This document shows positions 52,768 through 63,099 of a stretch of DNA of 64,000 bases, piece by piece (position 1 is the stretch's first letter; every line of letters starts with the position of its first letter). The stretch comes from Raphanus sativus. Taxonomy: Eukaryota; Streptophyta; Magnoliopsida; Brassicales; Brassicaceae. The DNA lies in the NCBI RefSeq assembly GCF_000801105.2, contig NC_079515.1, positions 13,888,001 through 13,952,000 of the forward strand, read 5' to 3'. The translations under genes were made by a program, and so were the position numbers. The notes below the pieces were generated by a model that saw only the letters and a list, made by a program, of their open reading frames with translations, ran no database searches and was not told where the DNA came from.

Positions 52768-54303
52768 GTGCGTGTTAGGAATATGGTTATGAAGGAATCA
52801 GTTGAAGAGGTGTTTCCTCAATGGCTGGGTGAAGCTGAAGACTTACAACTCGTTAATTTGATAACATACATACATGCTGGTAGATTTGTTAGAGGTTTTT
52901 GGGAAGTGAAGGGGCATAAGAAGAAGAAAAGAATGAAAGGTGGAGTTTTCTTCAGTATCTGAACCCACTAAGAAGCTGAAGAAAGTTAAGAAACAGAAGG
53001 AAGTTGAGCTGTTGCAACGGGAAATGATTCTAGCAAGAAAGAAAGTAGGGAAGATCTTCCAAACAATGAGGCTCTTAGGAATATAATGAGTACTCTGGAT
53101 AATATTTCCAGAAAATTTGATCAATATGAAGGTCGATTTACTACAATTGACTCGCGGTTAAACGCCTTCAATTCCAACTATGGTGAGTTAGCCCAGAAAA
53201 CTGTTGATGGTATAGTGAATGAGCATCTGAAAGTTCTGGGATAGGTCAAAAGCTTCATTGGTAACAACACACACGAGAAATCTTTACCACAGACTGTACA
53301 ACAGAAGTCCGTTAATAGTCCACTAGCAACGGTATATAAGACCCCTACTGGTAAAGATCTGGAGGCGAAAAATTCTTTGGTGGAGAAGATTACTAATGCC
53401 AATGCCAAAGTTTTTAGGGTTAAACTGAATCTGAAAAATGAAGCTGTTAAAGCTTCAGAGGGAAAAAGAATCTCGTTGAAGTTTTTTGTGAGACTGATAC
53501 TAAAATACTGATGCGCAGAAGGATGAGGCTGATGCGAAAGAGGTTGCTGCGAAGAAGGTCGCTGCAACTCCTTCAAAACCTGATCATCTTGATTTCCTTA
53601 GTATTTCTCCTACTAAAGATGTTAAGGTACCTAAGCATCGAGCCTATGGACGCGGCTGTAAGGTCAATCCAAAACAGAAGGATGAGGATGCGTTAACTCA
53701 GAAGGCAGAGGCTGTTCAGAAGGCAGAGATTGCTTTAAATAAGAAGAAAGCGGCTGAGTTAAAGAAAAAGGAAGCGGCTGAGTTAAAAAAAACAAATAGC
53801 CGCTGCTATGAAAAAACATGCTGGGTTAAAGAAGTAAGGAACCGCTGCTAAGAAGAAAGAGGCTGCGTCAAAGAAGCAAAAGGTGGGTGAGATAAAGAAA
53901 GAGGGCTTTACTATACCACGTGCCAGTAATAAGAGTAATGATTCCAACTCTACAGGATAGTTCCATTGTGGATGTGACAGACGACATTATCGCGTCACAT
54001 AATGAATTGTTGCCGGAGTCTGATGTCGAGCTAGAGGAAGTGGTTAGATCTTCCAGGATAAAGGAGTATCGGGAGAAAACTGTTCAATTATCTACACAGG
54101 GTTGTTCATTGGTGGCAGTTTCTTCAGAACCATGTTTTCTTTACATTGGAGACAATGGAACGACGTGCATGAGGAAGAATGTTGAGCCTTCAACCGCTAT
54201 ATATGATCCTCTAGCACATGTTGATCCGTTTAAAGTGGAAATCCTTATGGATTACATAAGTAAAATTCCATCCCAAACCGTCAACATTACAGAAACCAAC
54301 TAA
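52768..54303 (+). pseudogene. DUF1985-like gene, left copy, exon 2 with Lys/Ala/Glu repeats
   Basis: Reads VRVRNMVMKESVEEVFPQWL, FVRGFWEVKGHKKKKRMKGG, then after shifts a coiled-coil-like part, a Lys-rich repeat (KAAELKKKEAAELKK at about 53750-53790), and VDVTDDIIASHNELLPESDV, VEPSTAIYDPLAHVDPFKVE to a stop at 54303. Several frameshifts (near 52960, 53250, 53500) interrupt it. The coding Lys/Glu repeat contains GCGGCTGAGTTAAAG, the same core as the non-coding arrays. Confidence 0.65.
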
Positions 54304-54470
54304 AAACCATTGAGAACAGCTGATCATGAGACCGACTTCTACAACATAGTCATCACTGAAAGACCATGGCCAGACCAGCAATATGGATGTCAGCAATATG
54401 GATGTATGTTTGATAATGTAAGTCTCTATTACAGCCTCGATATTGTGAAGGTCTCGATATGCGGTAATAG
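54207..54470 (+). other. Unpaired centre of the palindrome, onset of a Ulp1-like domain
   Basis: Present once. One frame continues the left gene past its stop: HETDFYNIVITERPWPDQQY then GCMFDN, like the region just before or at the start of the C48/Ulp1-type domain in DUF1985 proteins. The catalytic part is absent; inverted right-arm sequence begins at about 54471. A repeated CAGCAATATGGATGT occurs near 54378-54405. Confidence 0.5.
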
Positions 54471-55937
54471 AGATCATATGTAGCGGTTGAAGGCTCAACA
54501 TTCTTCCTCATGCACGTCGTTCCATCGTCTCTAATGTAAGGAAAACATGGTTCTGAAGAAAATGCCACCAATGAACAACGCTGCGTAGATAATTGAACAG
54601 TTCTCTCCCGATACTCCTTTATCCTGGCAGATCTAACCACTTCCTCTGGCTGGACATCAGACTCTGGCAACAATTAATTCTGTGACGCGATAATGTCGTT
54701 TGTCACATCCGCAATGGAACTATCCTGTAGAGTTGGAATCGTTACTCTTATTACATTGGCACGTGGTATAGTAAAGCCCTCCTTTTTATCTCACCCACCT
54801 TTTGCTTCTTTGACGCAACCGCCTTCTTCTTAGCAGCGGCTTCTTGCTTCTTTAACTCGGCCTGTTTTTTCTTAGCAGCGGCTGTTTGCTTTTTTAACTC
54901 AACCACTTCCTTTTTCTTTAACTCAGCCGCTTCCTTCTTCTTTAAAGCAGCCTCTGCCTTCTGAGTTAACACATCCTCATCTTTTTGTTTTAGATTGACC
55001 TTGCAGCCGCGTCCATAACTTGGACGCTTAGGTACCTTAACATCCTTAGTAGGAGAAATACCAAGGAAATAAAGATGATCAGGTTTAGCAGGAGCTGCAA
55101 CGACCTTCTTCGCAGCAACCTTCTTCGCAGCAACCTCTTTTGCATCAGCCTCATCTTTTTATGCATCAGTATCTTTTGTATCAGCCTCATAAAAAACTTC
55201 AACCAGACTCTTTTTCACCTGTGAAGTCTTAGCAGCTTCATTTTAAAATTCAATTTAACCCTTAAAACTTTGGCATTTGCATTAGCAATCTCCTCCGCCA
55301 AAGAATTTTTCGCCTCTAGATCTTTACCAGTAGGGGTCTTATATACCGTTGCTAGTGGATTATTAATGGACTTCTGCTTTATAGTCTGTGGTACATTCTG
55401 TGGTGAGGATAAAGAATTCTCGTGAGTGTTGTTACCAATGAAGTTTTGACCTATCCCCAGAACTTTCAGACGCTCATTCACTATATCATCAACAGTCTTC
55501 TGGGCTAACTGACCAAAGTTGGAATCGAAGGCGTTTAACCGCGAGTCAATCGTATTAAATCAATCTTCATATTGATCAAAATATCTGGAAATTTACTCAT
55601 TATACTCCTCAGCGCCTCATTGTTCGAAAGATATTCCCTACCTTCCTTCTCACTAGAATCTTTTTGCCGTTGCAACAGCTTCACCTTCACAAGTGTTCAC
55701 TTTCTTCTGTTTCTTAACTTTCTTCTGCTTCTTAGTGGGTGACTCAGCTTCTGACGAAAGTCCACCCTTCATTCTTTTCTTCTCCTCGTGACCCTTCACT
55801 TCCCAAAAACCTCTAACAAATCTACTAGTATGTATGTCGGATATAAAATTAACGAGTAGTGGGTCGTCAGCTTCACCCAGCCATTGAGGAAACATCTCTT
55901 CAACTGATTCCTTCATAACCATATTCCTAACACGCAT
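54471..55937 (-). pseudogene. DUF1985-like gene, right copy, exon 2
   Basis: Minus strand from 55937: MRVRNMVMKESVEEMFPQWL, FVRGFWEVKGHEEKKRMKGG, SPTKKQKKVKKQKKV, then with shifts SPQNVPQTIKQKSINNPLAT, AKPDHLYFLGISPTKDV-type sequence and a Lys/Ala/Glu repeat longer than in the left copy (54960-54800), ending MLPESDVQPEEVVRSARIKE near 54673. Stops at several places differ from those of the left copy. Confidence 0.65.
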
Positions 55938-56125
55938 CTGCAACAGAAACACATAACTCAGCCATCAAATTACTCATAACTCAGCCACCAAATAACTCAT
56001 AACTTAGTCACCAAATAACTCATAACTCAAACATCAAACTATAATAACTCATAATCAGCCATCAAACTATCATAATTCATAACTCAGCCATCTACTAAAT
56101 AAACTCAACTCAGCGTTAAACTTAC
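55938..56125 (-). repeat. Intron of the right DUF1985-like gene with GGCTGAGTTAT units
   Basis: 188-bp intron with GTAAGTTT donor and CTGTTGCAG acceptor on the minus strand. It contains about seven copies of the GGCTGAGTTAT type (plus strand ATAACTCAGCC at 55950-56100). Confidence 0.85.
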
Positions 56126-56992
56126 CCGGCCGTGCTCTCTGATCTCCTCAGAGAATAAACGTTGGAAACTAACACGTGTACGCTTTCCACCCCATCGCAA
56201 AAGCAGAATGTCTTCATTGTTGTCTTCATTGTTGAACGCTCTCCCAAACCGCTCTCCGAAAAAAATGACAGATTCATACGCCCAAATCAATAAAACGTCA
56301 TTCATGCCGTTTATGGTGTATGTCCTTCCTTGTGGATCCAACATTTTAATAGAGTCAACAAAAACTTCATATGAAATTCGACCCCATGGATACGACATCA
56401 TGGCTTCATCGTCGAATATTCTTTTTGCACTTTCAAATGTTATCCTAGAATTATGATGCAAAGCATAGAGTCCCATGGTTTGAAGAAGTAACAGCCTTAA
56501 CCATTTCCACTTTACAAAATCCCAAGATGGACAGACCTCTAATGATGTCTTCAGTTCATCTAACTTGGGTCCCATCCAAAAGCATCACCTTCAAATCCTC
56601 CCAAAACTCTTTGTATTGGTCAGGTTCAATACTTTTCGGTCGCATTGGATCTGTGTTTAACCCAGTTATCTCTCCAAATCCTCGTAAGCCAAACCTGATA
56701 GGTTCATCAACAACGAGACTCCATATCTCATTCTTACGTACTCACAACTGTCTACATAGTAGATAGTGTACGGTTCTACCAGACCACACGCTTTTGCGTT
56801 TAGCTAGTTTAGCAATTACACCAAGAGGAAAATTTTCCAGTTCTTCCCAAACATCATGTCATATTGCTTCTCTAACGCGATGGAATTCTCCTGAATGAAA
56901 ATTGTGATTAATCTCTTTAGCTTCTAGATTAGAAGACCCTTCAGGGTAAAGTTTTGGAGCGTAATCTATTGATTGAGCTTCAGAAACATTCA
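56126..56992 (-). pseudogene. DUF1985-like gene, right copy, exon 1
   Basis: Starts MNVSEAQSIDYAPKLYPEGS at about 56992. Stops replace codons in REAI-stop-HDVWEELEN and CRQL-stop-VRKNEIW. A one-base shift near 56575 precedes MGPKLDELKTSLEVCPSWDF. The rest reads RITFESAKRIFDDEAMMSYP and RWGGKRTRVSFQRLFSEE to the donor. It is more damaged than the left copy, which suggests the arms are not being homogenised efficiently. Confidence 0.75.
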
Positions 56993-57009
56993 TCTGATCA
57001 TATCAACGA

Positions 57010-57345
57010 AAAACATGATACAATAACTCAGCAGCAACATAATAATAACTCAGTCACAATAGAATAATAACTCAGCCACAACATAATTATAACTCAGCAG
57101 CAACATATTATATAACTCAGCCACAACATAATATATAACTCAGCCGGAAAAAATATATAACCCAGCCACAAAATAATACATAACTCAGCCGCAAATAAAT
57201 TATGCCACTCGAAACCTAATATATAACTCATTCCAAATATAATATAACTCAGCCGCAACCTAATATATAACTCAGTCACAGCGTAAATCAAACTCATCAA
57301 AAAAACGCAGCCAAAACATAATATATAATCAGCCAGAACATACAA
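57010..57345 (-). repeat. GGCTGAGTTAT array, right 5' region
   Basis: About fourteen degenerate units (plus strand ATAACTCAGCCACAACATAAT type) upstream of the right-copy start. Inverted counterpart of 51440-51662, but with more units. Confidence 0.85.
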
Positions 57346-58087
57346 GAGATGAAGATTTCGTAGATACGATTGCGGCGAAGAAGATTTTGTCGAAACGAAA
57401 CGATTGGAGACGACGATTTCGGGTTATTTCGAGGCATTTAAGAAACGCTTCAGTTACTTCGAGGCATCAACACAATGTCGACTTGAGGTTACTTTGTTCG
57501 ACACAGAAGAACAAGAAAGGAAACTAAACTGTGTTCTTCCGTGAGAGACGGTTGAGTTAGTGTGTGATGGAGAATCTGATGTGAATTTTTCACTTGTGAC
57601 GTGGATTTATTATTTAAAATAATTCTAATTTAAAAAAAATTAACTAAAAATTTTAATTGTAATTGACTATAGGTCTGAAAAATTTCTAATAATTTTAAAA
57701 AGATGTATATTAGTCTAATAAAAAAATAATTTTTTCATAATATTCTAGTAATTTTCTCAAAAAAAAAAAAGACTTCTTTACATAAGATTCGCTTAGGTTC
57801 GATTTTCTGACTTTTCTTTATGTTCGCGGAGGTATAGAATAGCGATGCATAGCCGTCCCTATAGCTTTAATTTGGATAGAAAACAAAATGTCAAATTTTT
57901 TTGTGAGTTTGTAACACTTACATGGTTATCTGATTTTCAGTAGTCTATTTTATCCAGAGCAACGAGCCCACCTCCCAATTAGCATTAAATACCTGCGACT
58001 TTAGTTCCTAACCAAATTATCTTAACTTGTGTGGCCATCAAGAGACTCGAGACTCCACGTATCCACCACCATTCAGTCTATAACATA

Positions 58088-58354
58088 CTCCTTCTATTTT
58101 TAAATAATACATGTTTTGAGATTTTCACACTTTTTAATAAAACATATTAAAATTTACTTATTAGTGCATAGTTTTTTGTTATTTTATATTTCCTATATTT
58201 CTAAACTAATAAAATTTCAAGAAATGCAATTAATGTTTTTGAAATTCACAATTATTCATAATTAGTTGACAAAAATTACATTGAAATATGAAATATACAT
58301 CTTTTTGAAACAAAAAAAATTCTTAAAACATACATCTTTAAAAAACAGAGGGAG
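58088..58354. mobile_element. Stowaway-type MITE
   Basis: 267 bp flanked by TA at 58086-58087 and 58355-58356. Ends CTCCTTCTATTTTTAAATAA and, inverted, CTCCCTCTGTTTTTTAAAGA; next to them ACATGTTTTGA and ATGTATGTTTTAAG also pair. AT-rich, non-coding, typical of Tc1/Mariner-derived Stowaway elements. Confidence 0.8.
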
Positions 58355-58356
58355 TA

Positions 58357-59042
58357 ATAAATTAATAACTTTTCTCACAATTAAAAGTATCCAGATCATC
58401 AAGAACGATTAAAACTAATAATATTGATAATTTATTTAATTTATAAAATTTGTAGTATTGTTATTATTATAATTATTTTTTTAAAAATAATCTACACGAA
58501 AACTAAATAATATAAATAAAATCGTAAAACAAACAGTGAATAATTCATTTTACTGAGGAAATAAACTCTAGATACTCAAGTTCGCATATGTTACATAAAA
58601 ACAAATATATAATAACCACATCGTTAAATCATAACTTATAATGATACTATATGAAAATAGACAGAGAATTATAAAGGTCCACAAAAGAAAACACAATATG
58701 CACTCCCACATATAATAAAAGAAATGATAACTTAATTAATCGGTGCACAAAAACACAACTTTTTTTTTTTTTTTGCTAAAATCTGTTGCAACAATAAAAG
58801 GCACAAAAACACAACTTACTAAGCAATCACAATAATGTTTACAAGTTATGGGACTAACACTTTCGTATGATTATTAAATTAAGCTCCAGACACAACATAT
58901 TTTTGGAAAACACACAACAAAGGATTACAATACAAAAAAACAGCAAATATTGCAGAATCCATAATTACTACTAAATTTTCATCCGCGCATCCACGCAAAT
59001 GAATCTTTTCAAAAATATATTATTGTTTTTTGTATCACTTTT
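58357..59042. other. AT-rich gene-less stretch
   Basis: No coding or transposon features recognised; long A/T runs, including a (T)17 run near 58763. Confidence 0.5.
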
Positions 59043-59692
59043 TAGGATTGGACAAAAACCCGAATCTGAATAACCGAACCGATTCTGATCTAAAAAAATA
59101 GTAACAAAACTGATTAAATATCTAAACTATTCAAAATTTTCATATTTAGAGAACTAAAACCTAATCCGATCTGAACCAAAGCAATTCAGGTATCCGAATG
59201 TATATGAAATAGATTTATTACTTATATATATTATTTATTTTAGATTTAATGTATATAAAAACATCCAGGATATATATGTGATACTTTTTAGTTGGTTTAA
59301 ATACTTGAAAATATATAAAAATAGTTAAAAAGTAAATATCTAAAATAGTAAAGTATACTCATAACACCAAAAAAACTTAAAATAATTACTGATTCCCTAT
59401 TGAAATATTTAAACCAAACCGATTTATATTTTAAGTTTAAGTATTCATACATAGGTTATTCAAATTTATATGTAATATATTTTTTACAGATTTTGAGAAA
59501 TTTGAATTATGTAATGAATTTTAAAATTTTAAAAATAATTTAAATGGATTATCTGGATCCAAAATGAACCCGCAAAAATCCAAACCAAACCAAACCGAAA
59601 TTAAGAAATATTTAAATAGAGATGAAATCTTTGACCCAAAAACATAAACAGATCTGAACTGAACCTGAATGGGTATCGAACGCCCACCCCTA
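59043..59692. mobile_element. hAT-like non-autonomous element with ACCGAA-type repeats
   Basis: Left end TAGGATTGGACAAAAACCCG and inverted right end TAGGGGTGGGCGTTCGATAC share TAGGNNTGG[AG]C. The flanks TCACTTTT and TCACTATT resemble an 8-bp duplication but are offset by one base on the right. The interior is rich in CCGAACC, AAACCAAACCGA and GATCTGAAC strings, as in a widespread Brassicaceae repeat. No ORF. Confidence 0.4.
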
Positions 59693-60188
59693 GTCACTAT
59701 TATATATCATATGTGTGAAATCATATAATAATTGTATTTTATTATATACCATCATATAAGTAATCATATAATTAATAGTATTTTATATTAACCATCATAT
59801 AAATAATCACATATATTATATTTATAAAATTTAATGTGAAGTATAAAAATTATATTTTAAGTTGGTGTTTGAAATTGAGCTTTGTATTATATTTTTCTTA
59901 TATATATATTATATATATATATATATATTGAAAATGTTTCTTTTTATAATAAAAATAGGAAAATATTTTAGTAAAAATAAATTTATGAATATATGTAAAA
60001 TTTTAAATGAATTTTGATATAAATCAATTTTAAATTATTATTTTGATTTGAAATATGTATATCAAATAATATAAGTCAATTACTTTTTAATTTAATGTAA
60101 TGGATTTTCAAATTTTTAATAACATAAATACATTACTTTTTTTTAATATACTATACATGTTTCCTAATAACATTATATTTTTTTTATA
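59693..60188. other. AT-rich gene-less stretch
   Basis: Low-complexity TATA-rich DNA including an imperfect (TA)n near 59895-59928 and ATCATATAAT repeats at 59700-59815. Confidence 0.6.
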
Positions 60189-60542
60189 TTGATATCCATG
60201 TTAGGTTTAGGGTCCCATGCTATCCGGACATGGGATGATGACTATCGATCGATGTTTGAATCTCTGCATCGATCGACGAAGTCCACAAAGTCTTCTGCTA
60301 CGAGTAAACCAGTCCGGATTATGACCCATGAGGAGTTTGCAGCCAGACACCCTCACCCACTCGAACCATTCACCGATCAACATCAAGAGGATGAAATCGA
60401 TCGACAAACCGAGCCTGAAATCAATCGACGTGAGCAGTTTGACATCGATCGACATGCACCCCTAACATACCGAGTGCGGTTACCAAAGATAGATATGGAT
60501 CAAATTAATGCACTCGACATTCAGAAAACCCACCAGACGTGA
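60189..60542 (+). pseudogene. Gag/pre-protease linker of Athila derivative
   Basis: Reads DDDYRSMFESLHRSTKS, then MTHEEFAARHPHPLEPFTDQ, DEIDRQTEPEINRREQFDID and RHAPLTYRVRLPKIDMDQIN. IDR pairs are encoded by ATCGATCGAC. A frameshift and stop follow at 60542. It is the acidic, repeat-bearing segment upstream of protease; the gag core proper is missing. Confidence 0.6.
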
Positions 60543-60689
60543 TTGACGATACATCAGAGCCTATGGAGATAGAAAAATAGAAAGTGCAAAAAGGACCTTA
60601 AGAAAAAGGAAAGAGAAGGTTCTCAAGCACTATAAAAGGGAGGCTAATGCAAAGGAGCTGGAAAATTCAGGAAACGAGTTCTAAGGATC

Positions 60690-61140
60690 CCAACAGAGAA
60701 CCCCTTTGAGAAGGATACTTTACACATAGATTGTGGATGTTCTTCAGAGAGACCAAAGTGACAAAAGCTGATACTGAGAAGATCTTTCATCAGGTCAGAG
60801 AACAGATGAAAGATAAGATCACATTGAAGAAGAAGAGTGATCCTGGAGAGTTTGCAATACCATGCTTGGTGAAAGGTATTGAGTTCTCACATGCATTGTG
60901 TGACACATGAGCATCAGTCAGCATTCTACCCAAGGTTATGGCAGACCAACTAGGTCTAAAAGTAGAACCTTCCAAGGAATCATTCTATTTTGTGGATTGT
61001 TCTATGAAGAATTCAGGAGAAATCAACAGAGACCTCGAGGTGCAGATTGGTAATGCCTAATTCCAGTTGACTTTCATGTCTTAGACATCAAGCTGAACTG
61101 GAATTCTTCTCTACTGCTAGGAAGAGCTTTCTTAGCTACC
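60690..61140 (+). pseudogene. Athila-derivative aspartic protease with stop in the active site
   Basis: Reads HRLWMFFRETKVTKADTEKI, FAIPCLVKGIEFSHALC and then GAC ACA TGA GCA TCA at 60902-60916: the catalytic Asp-Thr-Gly triad has TGA instead of a Gly codon. ASVSILPKVMADQLGLKVEP, YFVDCSMKNSGEINRDLEVQ and an LLGRAFLATVGVV-type end follow, with further stops. The domain type is clear; this copy cannot make active protease. Confidence 0.8.
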
Positions 61141-62130
61141 GTGGGAGTAGTTTGTAACTTACAAACAAACCAGTTGTGTCTGACACTCATTGTTCCAAAG
61201 ATTCACTATGACTCAATCAGAGTTGTCAAGCCACAGACGTCCTGCAAAGAAGCTACAGATGATCCAAAACTCGTATCAGCATGCTACTGTGCAGACGAGT
61301 ATGAGACAGAATACTCTGAATCGACTGACACCAACACGGAGGCATCGATCAATACACATGATCCCACGTCGATCGATCCATCAGTCCATATATCGATCGA
61401 TACGTACTCACCCCACACGATCAATAGTTTTCACTTTACATCGATCGATAGTACACCTATGTACGAAGTAGATGATTTTCCAAGTGACTATTCATATTGG
61501 AGTTGGGAGAACGACTACTACCAGCCTACATTCGCAGTGGAGGCTGCAGAGACAAGAGATGATGAGTATGATGAGGACTACGTAAGGGAAAGAGAAATTG
61601 AATACTCATTCCCTCGCAGAGAAGAGGAGCCCACCCCACATGTGTCCCACCCATTCATACCAGCAGATCATGATATAATAGACTCATATTCAGAACCCTA
61701 TGGGAAAGACACTAGTCTCAATCGCATATCCAGAGCAGAAAAAGGCAAATCGATCGACATCAACAACTACACATCGATTGATATGGGACATACAGAAGAA
61801 CGAGATGATTTCCCAGGACACTACTATCTGATCTTTGCACTAGAAACTGCTTCATCATCCCAACATCTGGAAGAGTATAGTGGGAACTATGAGAAAGAAC
61901 AAGCTAAAGAGCACCAAGGAGTCCTCATTGGAGAAAGATTTCCATCTCATTCCCATGGAATCATAAATTCAGCATCAACTGACGTTGGACACTCCACATC
62001 GATTGATACCAGTCCAAGACGAGGAGAACATGCTCATGCATTGATCGACACAGTAAACAACAAATCGATAGATATGAGGAAACCGACATTGAGGAAAATG
62101 AAATTTCAAAATTGGAAAATTGGCTGGTGA
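61141..62130 (+). pseudogene. SID-repeat acidic linker protein segment
   Basis: 329-codon open frame, the longest in this element. It starts with the protease tail (VGVVCNLQTNQLCLTLIVPK, RVVKPQTSCKEATDDPKLVS), then an acidic Ser/Thr-rich region with SID-type units (HDPTSIDPSVHISIDTYS, HFTSIDSTP, KGKSIDINNYTSIDMG, HSTSIDTSPRRGE, NKSIDMRKP) and aromatic acidic blocks (DDFPSDYSYWSWENDYYQ). Probably disordered. In-frame stops are absent over nearly 1 kb although the protease upstream is dead. Function unknown. Confidence 0.65.
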
Positions 62131-62235
62131 TTGCTATAAAAGGAGTTCCGGGATAGAAGAAACACCACACACCCTAGAAGCAAACAAGATGCATCAGTAA
62201 CCTTCGTATCCAAAATCTTATGGAGAAAGATTCAA

Positions 62236-62514
62236 TTGCCATCATCCCCATCGACCAGACAAGAAGAAATCGATCGACGAGCATCCTCCACATCGATCAA
62301 TATTCAACCATTGCCATCAGAGGTATACATTGAAAATAAATTAGATTATAGATATCTAACACTGGATGAGTTTGGTATTTTCAAGGATCCAGAAGGCAAT
62401 GCACGAGCTATTGATGGCCGTATTCTACAGGCATCCAGAGAAGATATTGCAGATATTTTTGCTATAGCCACTAGACCAGACAATCTCTTTATTCAGCAAC
62501 ACAATGATCAATAA
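62236..62514 (+). pseudogene. YRD module 1 of Athila derivative
   Basis: Reads EEIDRRASSTSINIQ, LTLDEFGIFKDPEGNARAID and GRILQASREDIADIFAIATR, then a stop after FIQQHNDQ. Matches module 1 at 37937-37770 closely. The module pattern is [DE]-x-[FY]-G-[IV]-[FY]-[RK]-D-x3-G-x-A-R-x2-D-G followed by an I-x-x-I-L/F helix. Confidence 0.7.
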
Positions 62515-62529
62515 TATGAGAAAAGGATA

Positions 62530-62590
62530 ACTGCAGAGTTATTCGCAGCAGCCTGCAGAGTTATTCGCAGCATCCTGCAGAGTGGGTACA
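62530..62590. repeat. 22-bp duplication
   Basis: CTGCAGAGTTATTCGCAGCA occurs at about 62530 and 62552, with a partial third copy (CCTGCAGAGTGGG). Confidence 0.75.
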
Positions 62591-62626
62591 CGCTTCAAAT
62601 ATTGGCAACAGTCAGATGCTACATGA

Positions 62627-62724
62627 TCAATCGATAGGCACACTGCCACATCGATCAATAGGCACACTGCCACATCGATCGATAGGCACACTGCCACATC
62701 GATCGATAGGCACACTGCCACATC
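62627..62724. repeat. 24-bp tandem repeat, 4 copies, containing TCGATCGAT
   Basis: Unit ATCGATCGATAGGCACACTG plus CCAC. The plus frame gives TSIDRHTA repeated four times. Early copies have ATCAATCGAT or ATCGATCAAT variants. It is an in-frame expansion of the SID unit. Confidence 0.9.
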
Positions 62725-62725
62725 G

Positions 62726-63007
62726 ATGGATGAGGCCAACGCAAAATACTGGGAAGAGAAAGATAGATATGGAGTGTACCGAGATGTGCTTGGACATGCA
62801 CGAGGCATTGACGGAAAATTCATTCCAGTATCTACCTTCCACATTAGAGACATTCTGAAGAAAGCTTCGTTGTATGAGCACTCATTCATCTGCCTACCAG
62901 AGCATAGAGAGAAGTTCACTCAAGCTACACCACCAGATCCTTACAGCAGAGCAGACATGGACGAGTCTCAAAGGAATCTACAGATTCCAAGAGGACTCAC
63001 TGAATGA
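62726..63007 (+). pseudogene. YRD module 2 of Athila derivative
   Basis: Reads MDEANAKYWEEKDRYGVYRD, VLGHARGIDGKFIPVSTFHI and RDILKKASLYEHSFICLPEH, then PDPYSRADMDESQRNL to a stop at 63007. Same spacing and flanks as module 2 at 37540-37400 (VYRD, DG, helix, LP[VE]H, YSR). This indicates a conserved two-module architecture. Confidence 0.7.
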
Positions 63008-63099
63008 TTTCAAGTAGAGTCTTGACAGTATCTATCATCTACTCAATGACAAGATCACATGGTTGACTACGTCTATGGAGGGACTTAGAGAAGATATTT

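Larger units (their letters stand above)
50935..57758. mobile_element. 6.8-kb palindromic MULE-like element with two DUF1985-type gene copies
   Basis: Left arm 50935-54206 and right arm 54471-57758 are inverted copies at roughly 93 percent identity in the stretch I compared, around a 264-bp unpaired centre. The outer ends pair as GA[AG]AAAATTACTA[AG]AAT, a plausible MULE terminus, followed by pairing down to CCACGTCAC and CACACACTAACTCAACCGTC. I could not find a clean 8-11-bp target duplication in the A-rich flanks. Each arm carries the 5' region, first exon, intron, second exon and Lys-rich tail of one gene; only the left copy continues into the centre. It could be a giant-TIR MULE or an inverted duplication of part of a MULE. 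Confidence 0.75.

Noticed and set aside
59895..59930. Possible matrix-attachment or origin-like TATA repeat
   Set aside because: A simple (TA)n run in AT-rich DNA; nothing beyond composition supports a function.
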